A stretch of DNA of 6,292 bases from JAJKIP01 sp040509055 (GTDB lineage: Bacteria > Bacteroidota > Bacteroidia > Chitinophagales > Chitinophagaceae). Position 1 is the first letter of the stretch; each line of letters begins with the position of its first letter. The position numbers and the translations under genes were made by a program. The stretch lies in the NCBI GenBank assembly GCA_040509055.1, contig JBEVLT010000347.1:1-6292 (forward strand), read 5' to 3'. The notes below the pieces were generated by a model, which searched no databases, was not told the origin of the DNA, and saw nothing but the letters and a program-made list of their open reading frames with translations. Below are positions 1-6,177 of this stretch, piece by piece.

Positions 1-25
1 GATCCGGTGCCTGGGGCACCGGATC
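1..25 (-). terminator. Probable intrinsic terminator of the lemA/TPM operon
   Basis: Bases 1-11 (GATCCGGTGCC) and 15-25 (GGCACCGGATC) are perfect inverted repeats around a 3-base loop, giving an 11-bp GC-rich stem. The hairpin starts 36 bases past the stop of the minus-strand gene ending at 61, which suits a terminator for that transcript. The T-tract would fall left of base 1, outside the window, so it cannot be confirmed. On the plus strand the stem is not followed directly by a T-run. The hairpin could also serve a convergent gene off the left edge. Confidence 0.65.
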
Positions 26-60
26 GCCAACTTTAACCTTTAAACTTTTTTAATCTGCTG

Positions 61-864
61 TTACCATTTGCCCCCGGCGCCGCCGCCACCGAAGCTGCCG
101 CCGCCAAAGCCTCCGAAACCGCCTCCACCGCCACCGGACCAGCCTCCACCACCTCCGCCGCCCCGGCTGCCACCGCCGCCCAGCAGGCTGCCAATGATCC
201 AGCCGGCGGCAAGATCGCCATAGCCCCTGCGCGACATCATGCCGCCGCGGCCACCGCCGCGCCCGCTGATAATGGAAAAAATGATGATGAAAATAATGAT
301 CGCTACCACGCCGATACCCTTGGCGGCGCTTTTCTTTTTGGCCGTACCCTGCGGGGCCTTGTATTCACCGGCTGCCGCTTTGATAATATCATCTACGGCT
401 TTGTCGAGGCCCCGGTAATAATTGCCATCCCGGAAATTGGGAATAATCGCATTATCGACAATTTTTCGGGCCGTAATATCAGGAATCGCTCCTTCCAGGC
501 CATACCCTGTGGCGATGAATGCATCACGGTTGCCGGCGCCTCCGCCGGTAGAGATCAGGATCACGATGCCGTTGTTGAACTCCTTGCCGCCGATGCCCCA
601 TTTACGGCCCAGGGCCACGGCATATTCCACCGCTTCATATCCCTGGAGATCATTTACGATCACAATCGCGATCTGCGATGACGTGCTGTCGTTATAAGCC
701 ACTACCTTTTTTTCCAGCCCCTGTACCTGGTCGGGCTGCAGCAACCCGGCCATATCATTGACCAGCCGCGGAGGGTTTGGTCTTGGCGGTATCTTACTCT
801 CCACCTGTGCGCGGACCGTCACAGCAGCAATAACCAAACAAGCAAACAGTAATAGCTTCCTCAT
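61..864 (-). CDS. TPM-domain (YgcG-like) membrane protein with glycine-rich C-terminal tail
   Basis: The protein has 267 residues. Residues 1-19 form a signal peptide (basic start, hydrophobic core, likely cut at VRA-Q). A TPM (TPM_phosphatase) domain spans about 34-165, recognisable from the VNDMAGLL start, TSSQIAIVIV (61-70), NNGIVILI (97-104), GYGLEGAIPD (120-129) and GNYYRGL (147-153). A basic linker (about 174-182) leads to a transmembrane helix at about 184-200. The remaining tail (201-267) has 38 glycines in 67 residues and ends GGKW. The TPM domain should lie outside the cytoplasmic membrane. The domain is known from YgcG and from plant photosystem II repair proteins. A phosphatase activity was proposed for the family, but the bacterial function is not settled. 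It is the last gene of the operon, 8 bases after the other TPM gene. Confidence is high for the family and low for any activity. Confidence 0.93.
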   Translation of the reverse strand: MRKLLLFACLVIAAVTVRAQVESKIPPRPNPPRLVNDMAGLLQPDQVQGLEKKVVAYNDSTSSQIAIVIVNDLQGYEAVEYAVALGRKWGIGGKEFNNGIVILISTGGGAGNRDAFIATGYGLEGAIPDITARKIVDNAIIPNFRDGNYYRGLDKAVDDIIKAAAGEYKAPQGTAKKKSAAKGIGVVAIIIFIIIFSIISGRGGGRGGMMSRRGYGDLAAGWIIGSLLGGGGSRGGGGGGGWSGGGGGGFGGFGGGSFGGGGAGGKW

Positions 865-872
865 AGGATGAA

Positions 873-1334
873 TTACCTGCCGAAGACGATATCGTCCGGC
901 AGTTCGTTTTTATCTGTTTCCCGCTCGTAGGGAAAATGAGTATGCAGGGCTTCGCCGATATCCAGTACGCACTGGCGGATGCCCGCCGCAATATCCTGGT
1001 GATTGAATGCACTGATCATAGCCGCTACTTCCTTTTCCCAGTAATCATTCCCTACTTTGCGGTGAATGCCTTCGTCGCCCCAAACGGCCAGTTGCCGGTC
1101 TTTCACGGCAATGTATACCAGCACCGCATTGCGGTCCTGTGTCTGATCCATCTTCAGCTCCCGGAATATCTCTACAGCCCGGTCCAGCGCATTCATATAG
1201 CGGCAGCGCGGTTCTACGAATACACGCACTTCGCCACTGGTACGCTGTTCGGCCCATCGCACCGCGTCCACGATGCGCTCCTGCTCTTCGGGCGTGAAGA
1301 AGACCTTTTCTTTTTGCCAGGGAAAAATTTTCAT
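873..1334 (-). CDS. Short soluble TPM-domain protein
   Basis: The protein has 153 residues, almost all of it one TPM domain, with no signal peptide or membrane helix, so it is probably cytoplasmic. Family features are FFTPEEQERIVDAVRWAEQ (12-30), TSGEVRVFVE (32-41), NAVLVYIAVKDRQLAVWGDEGIH (69-91, with the usual hydrophobic strand and GD-GI turn) and VGNDYWEKEV (94-103). It ends NELPDDIVFGR, as I recall for relatives in Bacteroidota. It differs from its downstream neighbour, which has the same fold but is exported and tailed. The ATG lies 3 bases after the lemA stop (TAG GCT ATG), so translational coupling with lemA is likely. The stop is 8 bases before the next start. The catalytic role is unknown. 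Confidence 0.92.
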   Translation of the reverse strand: MKIFPWQKEKVFFTPEEQERIVDAVRWAEQRTSGEVRVFVEPRCRYMNALDRAVEIFRELKMDQTQDRNAVLVYIAVKDRQLAVWGDEGIHRKVGNDYWEKEVAAMISAFNHQDIAAGIRQCVLDIGEALHTHFPYERETDKNELPDDIVFGR

Positions 1335-1337
1335 AGC

Positions 1338-1964
1338 CTATTTCATAAAGTCGTCGGACACCTTGGGCGCAACTTCAGCCCCTGCCTGTGCCTGGAACAA
1401 ACCTCTTTTACTAAAGCCGAACATGCCTGCGAAAATATTATTGGGAAAGGACTGCACACGGTTGTTATACGCTGTGGCAGCATTGTTGAAATCCATCCTT
1501 GCCGTGGCCACCCTGTTTTCCGTGCCCGACATCTCCGTACGCAGTTCGGTAAAGGCACCGGCCGATTTCAGGTCAGGATACTGTTCAGACACCACGTTGA
1601 TAAACAACTGCGTCTGGCGCTGGTAATCATCGTAGCTGCGCTGGAACTGGTCGATCCGCTCCTGCGTCAGGCTGTCGCCGGATACGCGGGCCGCATTATT
1701 AAAGGAGCCGCGGGCCTGGTTCCTGGCGGCAATGACCTGTGTAAGCGTTTGATTTTCGGCCTTCACCTGCGCTTTCACGGTATTCACCAGGTTATCGATC
1801 AGGTCTGCACGTCGCTGGTATTGGTTCTGTACCTGGGCCCAGGAATTATCCACCGCATTCCTTTGCTTGACCATTCCATTGTAACTGCCGCATCCCAGGA
1901 ATACGAGGATCAGCAATACGATACCTACGCCCAACAAACAACCTACATTACGGGTCATTTTCAT
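1338..1964 (-). CDS. lemA: LemA family membrane-anchored helical protein
   Basis: The protein has 208 residues, a normal LemA length. Residues 8-24 form an N-terminal membrane helix followed by GCGSYNGMV (24-32), the usual LemA entry into the soluble domain. Cys25 follows FLG, an imperfect lipobox, so the protein may be a lipoprotein or simply membrane-anchored. The hallmark helix is at 42-64 (WAQVQNQYQRRADLIDNLV, then NTVK). A further family signature is at 166-184 (YNNRVQSFPNNIFAGMFGF). LemA proteins form helical bundles, and their physiological role in bacteria is not established. It is the first gene of a three-gene operon with two TPM-domain proteins, an arrangement that suggests they act in one envelope process. 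A second in-frame ATG lies two codons downstream, at 1958. No Shine-Dalgarno sequence precedes either start. Confidence 0.95.
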   Translation of the reverse strand: MKMTRNVGCLLGVGIVLLILVFLGCGSYNGMVKQRNAVDNSWAQVQNQYQRRADLIDNLVNTVKAQVKAENQTLTQVIAARNQARGSFNNAARVSGDSLTQERIDQFQRSYDDYQRQTQLFINVVSEQYPDLKSAGAFTELRTEMSGTENRVATARMDFNNAATAYNNRVQSFPNNIFAGMFGFSKRGLFQAQAGAEVAPKVSDDFMK

Positions 1965-2193
1965 GATGATTAAAATTTTGTAAGATTAAAATTAGCGTAT
2001 TTCATCATCACCGGGTTGATTTTCAGCGAATCTATACCGGCAAAACAGGCCGGTTCACCGAATCGTTCGCCGGCAGCTGCCTGCTGTTTGCCACGTGCGG
2101 GCTCCCGGTGGTCAAGAGGTTTCGTTCCTGGTGTCTCCATTTCAATAATGTTGCGGCATGGTTTTCGTCCTGCTTCTGTTACAATTGTCATGT
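1965..2193. other. Divergent intergenic region between lemA and the sugar dehydrogenase gene
   Basis: This 229-base region should hold the promoters of both divergent units, but neither is clear. For lemA (minus) the best -7-like element is TAGATTCG at 2027-2034, with no TTG at the right distance upstream. For the plus-strand gene the best is TAATGTTG at 2146-2153, again without a good -33 element. Other structure: a 10-bp direct repeat GATTAAAATT at 1968-1977 and 1984-1993, an inverted repeat ACCGGC/GCCGGT at 2036-2041 and 2049-2054, and the 10-bp palindrome GGCAGCTGCC at 2072-2081. A 73-codon minus-strand ORF (1970-2191) covers nearly the whole region and is discussed under findings. Confidence 0.5.
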
Positions 2194-3309
2194 ATGATCA
2201 TCCCGAAAATAGCTGCATGGCTGTTGCTCAGCCTGCCGTTGTGCGCATCCCTGTATTGCACCAAATCCGATTCCGGCTCCCCGGACCCGGACCCACCTGC
2301 CAGTGTTGAAATAAAAGACAGCGTGATCGCCTCCGGCCTGAATTATCCCTGGGAAATCCTGTGGGGCCCCGACGATCATATCTGGATGACCGAAAGAGGC
2401 GGCCGCATCAGCCGGCTGAACCCCGCCACAGGCGCCCTGTCACCCCTGCTCACCATCGGAGAAGTAGTGTCCAATGGCGAGGGCGGCCTCCTGGGCATGG
2501 CGCTTCACCCTTCGTTTACCACCACGCCGCATGTATTCGTCGTGTATAATTATAACAATGGCAGCAATTACCGGGAGAAAGTAGTACGGTACATTTATAC
2601 CGGCGGTTCGCTCACCAGTCCCGTCACCATCATTGATAATATTGCCGCGGCTTCTATCCACAACGGCAGCCGCCTGCTGATCGTTGGCGACAAGCTCTTT
2701 ATCACCACCGGCGACGCCTCCAACCAGCCACTGGCGCAGAACCCGTCTTCGCCTAACGGGAAGATATTGCGGCTGAACCTGGACGGAACCATCCCCGCAG
2801 ACAATCCTGTACCCAACAACCCCTATTGGTCGCTCGGACACCGCAACCCGCAGGGGCTGGTCTTTGCCAACAACCGGTTGTACAGTTCCGAACACGGCCC
2901 CAACAACGACGACGAGATCAATATCATTGAAAAAGGAAGGAATTACGGCTGGCCCGACGTACATGGATTTTGCAATACCACTGGTGAGCAAACCTTTTGC
3001 ACTGCCAACAATATAAAGGAACCGGTAACAGCCTGGACGCCCACTATCGCTACCTGCGGGCTGGATTATTACAACAGCGACCTGATACCGCAATGGAAGA
3101 ACTCCCTGTTGCTCGTGACCCTGAAAAATGAGCGGCTGTACCAGCTGAAACTTGACAACAGCTTCTCCGCCATCAGCGCTGCCTCCGAATACTTTACCAA
3201 CAGCTACAGACGCTTGCGCGACCTGTGCATCTCGCCGGCCGGCAAAGTGTATCTCTGCACCAGCAACGGCGGCAATGACGATAAGATCATCGAGGTCAGG
3301 AAGAAATAG
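2194..3309 (+). CDS. PQQ-dependent soluble sugar dehydrogenase (GSDH family), probable lipoprotein
   Basis: The protein has 371 residues from the ATG at 2194. An in-frame ATG at 2158 would add 12 residues but break the signal-peptide layout. The N-terminus is hydrophobic and reaches Cys22 followed by TKSDSG and a Pro/Asp-rich linker, typical of a Bacteroidota lipoprotein although the lipobox (SLYC) is imperfect. The six-bladed propeller matches what I recall of Acinetobacter soluble glucose dehydrogenase. Shared motifs are YPWEILWGPD (51-60), WMTER (64-68), GLLGMALHP (98-106), GKILRLNLDGTIPADNP (189-205), LGHRNPQG (214-221), EHGPNNDDEIN (233-243) and NYGWPDVHG (250-258). By alignment His156 is the catalytic base, Arg217 contacts PQQ or substrate, and Gly235-Pro236 belong to the calcium/PQQ site. 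The family oxidises aldoses in the periplasm using PQQ and calcium. The protein is about 100 residues shorter than the Acinetobacter enzyme and closer in length to the E. coli aldose dehydrogenase YliI. Cys260 and Cys269 could form a disulfide. Substrate is not predictable. Confidence 0.9.
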   Translation: MIIPKIAAWLLLSLPLCASLYCTKSDSGSPDPDPPASVEIKDSVIASGLNYPWEILWGPDDHIWMTERGGRISRLNPATGALSPLLTIGEVVSNGEGGLLGMALHPSFTTTPHVFVVYNYNNGSNYREKVVRYIYTGGSLTSPVTIIDNIAAASIHNGSRLLIVGDKLFITTGDASNQPLAQNPSSPNGKILRLNLDGTIPADNPVPNNPYWSLGHRNPQGLVFANNRLYSSEHGPNNDDEINIIEKGRNYGWPDVHGFCNTTGEQTFCTANNIKEPVTAWTPTIATCGLDYYNSDLIPQWKNSLLLVTLKNERLYQLKLDNSFSAISAASEYFTNSYRRLRDLCISPAGKVYLCTSNGGNDDKIIEVRKK

Positions 3310-3358
3310 CCTGGATTTCTTTTAAGCTTTGTAAACGTAATGGCTGAAATAAACAGCA

Positions 3359-3398
3359 ATGCCCTGCGTATTCCATCGTAAGGAACACAACAGGGCAT
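3359..3398. terminator. Shared hairpin between convergent genes, possible bidirectional terminator
   Basis: ATGCCCTG at 3359-3366 pairs perfectly with CAGGGCAT at 3391-3398. An inner TTCC/GGAA pair (3371-3374 with 3382-3385) extends the stem after an internal loop. The hairpin sits in the 108 bases between the plus-strand dehydrogenase stop (3309) and the minus-strand pgk stop (3418), where both transcripts need to end. The flanks are only moderately T-rich in either direction, so efficiency is uncertain. Confidence 0.5.
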
Positions 3399-3417
3399 AT
3401 CGCTTTAATACTATCTT

Positions 3418-4614
3418 TTACTCCTGTACGGCTGCTATACCCGGCAGGGTTTTCCCCTCGAAATACTCGAGCATGGCGCCGCCGCCCGTGGATACATAGC
3501 TTACCTTGTCGGCGCAGCCAAACTGGTTGACCGCGGCTACCGAGTCGCCGCCGCCGACCAGAGAAAAAGCCCCCTCGCCGGTAGCTTCGGCCACCGCAGC
3601 AGCAATGGCTTTGGTACCGTGCTGGAACTTTTCCATTTCAAACACGCCCATCGGGCCGTTCCACAGGATGGTTTTGGACCGGTGAATGATATTCGTAAAC
3701 TGCTCGATGGCTTTGGGACCAATGTCCAGCCCCATCCAGCCTTCCGGCACATGGTTGCTGGGCGAAGCCGAGGTTTCCGCATCGGCAGCAAACTTATCGG
3801 CCACTACCGAATCGGAAGGCAGGTGAATGCAAACGCCTTTCTCCTCTGCCTTCTTCAGCAGATCTTTGGCCGTGTCCAGCCGGTCGTCTTCGCAGAGCGA
3901 TTTACCGATCTGGCCGCCTTCCGCTTTCAGGAAAGTATAGGCCATGCCGCCGCCGATGATGATATCGGTCGCTTTTTCCAGCAGGTTTTCGATGATCAGT
4001 ATCTTGTCGGATACCTTGGCGCCACCGATGATGGCGACGAAAGGCTTTTGCGTATCGCGCAGCACTTTGTCGGCGCTGGCTACCTCGCTTTCCATCAGCA
4101 GGCCGAACATGCGTTTGCCGGGGTCAAAGAATTCCGCGATCACGGCCGTGGAGGCATGGGCCCGGTGAGCGGTGCCAAACGCATCGTTTACCCACACATC
4201 GCCCAGCTTGGCAAGCTTTTCAGCAAAGGCCTTATCGCCCTTTTCCTCTTCCTTGTAAAACCGCAGGTTCTCCAGCAGCAGCACTTCGCCCGGCTTCAGC
4301 GCAGCGGCCATTTCAACCGCCTGCTGTCCAATGCAATCATCGGCAAATTGTACCGGCGTGCCGCCCAGCAGCTCGCTTACATGCGCGGTAAGATGCTTAA
4401 GGGAATATTTTTCTGCGGGACCATCTTTGGGACGGCCCAGGTGCGACATCAGGATGACCGAGCCGCCGTCGTCGAGGATCTTTTTGATGGTGGGAACAGC
4501 CGCCCGGATGCGGGTATCGTCTGTTATTTCGTGTTGCTCATTCAGCGGTACATTGAAATCCACCCGTATCAGGGCTTTTTCATCCCTGAAATTGTGGCTC
4601 GAGAATTTTGACAT
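3418..4614 (-). CDS. pgk: Phosphoglycerate kinase
   Basis: The enzyme transfers phosphate between 1,3-bisphosphoglycerate and ADP to give 3-phosphoglycerate and ATP in the cytoplasm (glycolysis and gluconeogenesis). The protein has 398 residues, the normal bacterial length. The N-terminal substrate lobe carries the PGK signature LIRVDFNVPL (15-24, with Asp19 and Asn21), Arg35, SHLGRP (57-62), ENLRF (115-119, Arg118) and HRAHAST (150-156, Arg151). The C-terminal nucleotide lobe carries IIGGAKVSDK (195-204), GGGMAYTFL (221-229), ILWNGPMGVFE (316-326), GGGDS (354-358) and the phosphate-binding STGGGA (375-380). All expected substrate and nucleotide residues are present. The start lies 14 bases after the stop of the small hypothetical gene, so cotranscription is likely. 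A -7-like TATCTTTC at 4632-4639 has no matching -33 element. No Shine-Dalgarno site is visible. Confidence 0.98.
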   Translation of the reverse strand: MSKFSSHNFRDEKALIRVDFNVPLNEQHEITDDTRIRAAVPTIKKILDDGGSVILMSHLGRPKDGPAEKYSLKHLTAHVSELLGGTPVQFADDCIGQQAVEMAAALKPGEVLLLENLRFYKEEEKGDKAFAEKLAKLGDVWVNDAFGTAHRAHASTAVIAEFFDPGKRMFGLLMESEVASADKVLRDTQKPFVAIIGGAKVSDKILIIENLLEKATDIIIGGGMAYTFLKAEGGQIGKSLCEDDRLDTAKDLLKKAEEKGVCIHLPSDSVVADKFAADAETSASPSNHVPEGWMGLDIGPKAIEQFTNIIHRSKTILWNGPMGVFEMEKFQHGTKAIAAAVAEATGEGAFSLVGGGDSVAAVNQFGCADKVSYVSTGGGAMLEYFEGKTLPGIAAVQE

Positions 4615-4628
4615 GACCAGTATAGTTT

Positions 4629-4991
4629 TTAGAAAGATAGCTCTGCCTTTCGCTTACCCTCGGTCTCCTCGTACAGCACATGCCCTGCTACTACCGCCAT
4701 CACGTCGTCCGTCACGTTTTTGCCGCCACGCAGGTTGTTCTGGATAGCGTCCAGGGTACATTTCGGACCCCAGGGCACCCCCCACCAGCCAAACAGGAAC
4801 GAGATCAGCGTGTACGGAAAGCTCCGGGACACTGCATTTTCATGGGATCGGATCAGGTATACTCCGGAGGTACGCTTCAGCGTAACCACCAGCAAAGAAA
4901 GCGTGTATTGGAAATAAACGAACCTGGCACCTGTCGCTACCTCTTTCTGCAGCGCTGCTGCCGAAAGCCCATCAATGTTTTTGATTTCCAT
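4629..4991 (-). CDS. Hypothetical small membrane-associated protein between gap and pgk
   Basis: The protein has 120 residues and I do not recognise it as a named family. It has two hydrophobic stretches, at about 23-46 (broken by Lys39-Arg40) and 58-77, joined by a polar loop. The second ends in the striking motif FGWWGVPWGP (67-76). After it come NNLRGGKNVT (85-94), a short helix-like stretch and a charged end (EETEGKRKAELSF). There is no signal peptide and no lipobox. I have an impression, not checked, that GWWG-PWGP followed by RGGK-VT recurs in Bacteroidota hypothetical proteins, some with an added zinc-ribbon. It lies 108 bases after gap and 14 bases before pgk on the same strand. Coding is supported by codon choice, the tight link to pgk and the clear motif. 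A membrane location with two helices is inferred. Confidence 0.82.
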   Translation of the reverse strand: MEIKNIDGLSAAALQKEVATGARFVYFQYTLSLLVVTLKRTSGVYLIRSHENAVSRSFPYTLISFLFGWWGVPWGPKCTLDAIQNNLRGGKNVTDDVMAVVAGHVLYEETEGKRKAELSF

Positions 4992-5010
4992 AATTTACGG
5001 GGGAATAATT

Positions 5011-5042
5011 CAAAACTTAAATTGCTGCAAAGGGCGAGCCAG
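5011..5042 (-). promoter_or_regulatory. Weak candidate promoter for the small gene and pgk
   Basis: On the minus strand AAGTTTTG (5011-5018) differs from the Bacteroidota -7 consensus TAnnTTTG at one position. CTG (5040-5042) lies 21 bases upstream as an imperfect -33 element. The predicted transcript would begin about 20 bases before the ATG at 4991. Both elements have mismatches, so the downstream genes may instead rely on read-through from gap. Confidence 0.2.
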
Positions 5043-5044
5043 AT

Positions 5045-5061
5045 TATAGGCCCCTCCTATA
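5045..5061 (-). other. Small inverted repeat after gap
   Basis: TATAGG (5045-5050) and CCTATA (5056-5061) form a 6-bp inverted repeat with a 5-base loop, 39 bases past the gap stop. No T-run follows on the minus strand, so it is a poor terminator. It could slow polymerase, stabilise the gap message as a 3' end, or mean nothing. Confidence 0.3.
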
Positions 5062-5085
5062 CCCTTAGTCCCTGTTTTTACCCCC
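5051..5085 (-). other. Guanine-rich run with quadruplex potential in the gap 3' region
   Basis: Read on the minus (mRNA-like) strand, four guanine runs of 5, 3, 3 and 4 follow the gap stop, at 5081-5085, 5070-5072, 5062-5064 and 5051-5054. The loops are 8, 5 and 7 bases. This nearly meets the usual G-quadruplex rule (loops up to 7), missing by one base in one loop. It overlaps the small inverted repeat at 5045-5061, so the two structures would compete. Confidence 0.4.
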
Positions 5086-5099
5086 GTTAGTATTTTCAC

Positions 5100-6113
5100 T
5101 TATTTAGTAATCAACCCGGCAAAATAATGCACGGTGCGCACCAGCTGGCTTACATAGCTCATCTCGTTGTCGTACCAGCTTACCGTACGGACCAGCTGCG
5201 TATCCCCTACTGTTTGCACACGGGTCTGCGTGGCATCGAAGAGAGAGCCGTAGCGGATACCGATAATATCGCTGCTTACGATCTCGTCTTCGGTATAGCC
5301 AAAACTTTCGTTGCTGGCGGCCTTCATGGCGGCATTTACTTCCTCCACGGTTACTTTTTTGCCCAGTACGGCGGTCACTTCAGTGAGCGATCCGGTGAGG
5401 GTAGGTACCCGCTGTGCGCTGCCATCCAGCTTGCCTTTCAGGTTGGGCAATACCAGCCCGATAGCTTTGGCGGCGCCGGTGCTGTTGGGCACGATGTTCT
5501 GGGCGGCAGCCCGGGCCCTGCGCAGGTCGCCTTTGGGATGCGGGGCATCCTGGGTATTCTGGTCGTTGGTATAGGCATGGATGGTGGTCATCAGGCCGTT
5601 TACGATCCCGTATTGCTCATCCAGCACCTGGGCCATGGGGGCCAGGCAGTTGGTGGTGCAGGAGGCGCAGCTGATCACCGTTTCGCTGCCATCCAGTATA
5701 GCATGGTTCACATTGAACACGATCGTTTTCAGGTCGCCGGTAGCGGGAGCGGAGATCACCACCCTTTTGGCGCCGGCAGCCAGGTGTGCTTCGGCCTTGG
5801 CCTTGTCGGTAAAGAAACCGGTGCATTCCAGCACCACGTCTACATCGTGGTCCTTCCAGGGAATCTCGGCCGGGTTTTTCTGGGCATATATTTTCACCTC
5901 ATCGCCGTTGACGACGATGGAGCTGTCGGTAAATGTTACGTCTTCGTCGAAGCGGCCCTGGGCACTATCGTATTTGAGCAGGTGGGCGAGTACTTTGGGG
6001 CTGGTGAGGTCGTTGATGGCAACCACGTCGATGCCTTCCATGTTATAGATCTGGCGGTATACCAGGCGGCCGATACGTCCGAAACCATTGATAGCAACTT
6101 TTACGGTACTCAT
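5100..6113 (-). CDS. gap: Glyceraldehyde-3-phosphate dehydrogenase, type I
   Basis: The enzyme oxidises and phosphorylates glyceraldehyde-3-phosphate to 1,3-bisphosphoglycerate with NAD in the cytoplasm, feeding phosphoglycerate kinase, whose gene lies downstream. The protein has 337 residues, normal for the family. The Rossmann motif INGFGRIGR (8-16) is at the N-terminus. Asn34-Asp35 after the second strand favours NAD over NADP. The catalytic motif is SCTTNC (151-156) with nucleophile Cys152, and His179 in the HAYT motif is the base. Phosphate-site residues Thr182, Thr212 and Arg235 are present, with RRARAAAQNIVPNSTGAAKA at 198-217 and WYDNEMSY (313-320, Asn316 binding nicotinamide). I chose the ATG at 6113 because the family begins with a short lead into KVAINGFG. 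An in-frame ATG at 6182 would add 23 non-homologous residues and run through the probable promoter. No Shine-Dalgarno sequence is seen. Confidence 0.98.
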   Translation of the reverse strand: MSTVKVAINGFGRIGRLVYRQIYNMEGIDVVAINDLTSPKVLAHLLKYDSAQGRFDEDVTFTDSSIVVNGDEVKIYAQKNPAEIPWKDHDVDVVLECTGFFTDKAKAEAHLAAGAKRVVISAPATGDLKTIVFNVNHAILDGSETVISCASCTTNCLAPMAQVLDEQYGIVNGLMTTIHAYTNDQNTQDAPHPKGDLRRARAAAQNIVPNSTGAAKAIGLVLPNLKGKLDGSAQRVPTLTGSLTEVTAVLGKKVTVEEVNAAMKAASNESFGYTEDEIVSSDIIGIRYGSLFDATQTRVQTVGDTQLVRTVSWYDNEMSYVSQLVRTVHYFAGLITK

Positions 6114-6148
6114 TGCAGAAAAGAATTTAAAGTTTTTAAAATGCGTGG

Positions 6149-6177
6149 CGAAGTTACAGGATTGCAAGGAATTACAA
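6149..6177 (-). promoter_or_regulatory. Candidate gap promoter
   Basis: On the minus strand TTG (6175-6177), an 18-base spacer and TAACTTCG (6149-6156) fit the Bacteroidota housekeeping promoter (TTG, then TAnnTTTG with TTCG as a variant). The last element lies 35 bases before the gap ATG at 6113, leaving an AT-rich leader of about 30 bases. It supports the start at 6113 over the longer form. Confidence 0.5.

Noticed and set aside
33..221. Alanine-rich 62-codon minus-strand ORF at the left edge
   Set aside because: It is the glycine-tail DNA read in another frame, and the low-complexity repeat explains it.
936..1973. 345-codon plus-strand ORF opposite the TPM protein and lemA
   Set aside because: It is antisense to two clearly recognised genes, crosses their boundary, and its translation has no recognisable domain.
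2158..2193. Upstream start at 2158 for the sugar dehydrogenase
   Set aside because: It places a second hydrophobic block (MVFVLLLLQLSC) ahead of a complete lipoprotein signal. The ATG at 2194 gives the normal layout.
2440..3093. 217-codon minus-strand ORF inside the sugar dehydrogenase gene
   Set aside because: It mirrors the dehydrogenase coding strand, and its hydrophobic Val/Ile-rich translation is typical of antisense shadow frames.
3619..4611. 330-codon plus-strand ORF opposite pgk
   Set aside because: Phosphoglycerate kinase on the other strand is unmistakable. The antisense frame stays open because of its codon bias.
4632..4639. TATCTTTC as a pgk-specific promoter element
   Set aside because: The last base differs from consensus and no TTG lies 17-23 bases upstream. 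Cotranscription from the preceding gene is simpler.
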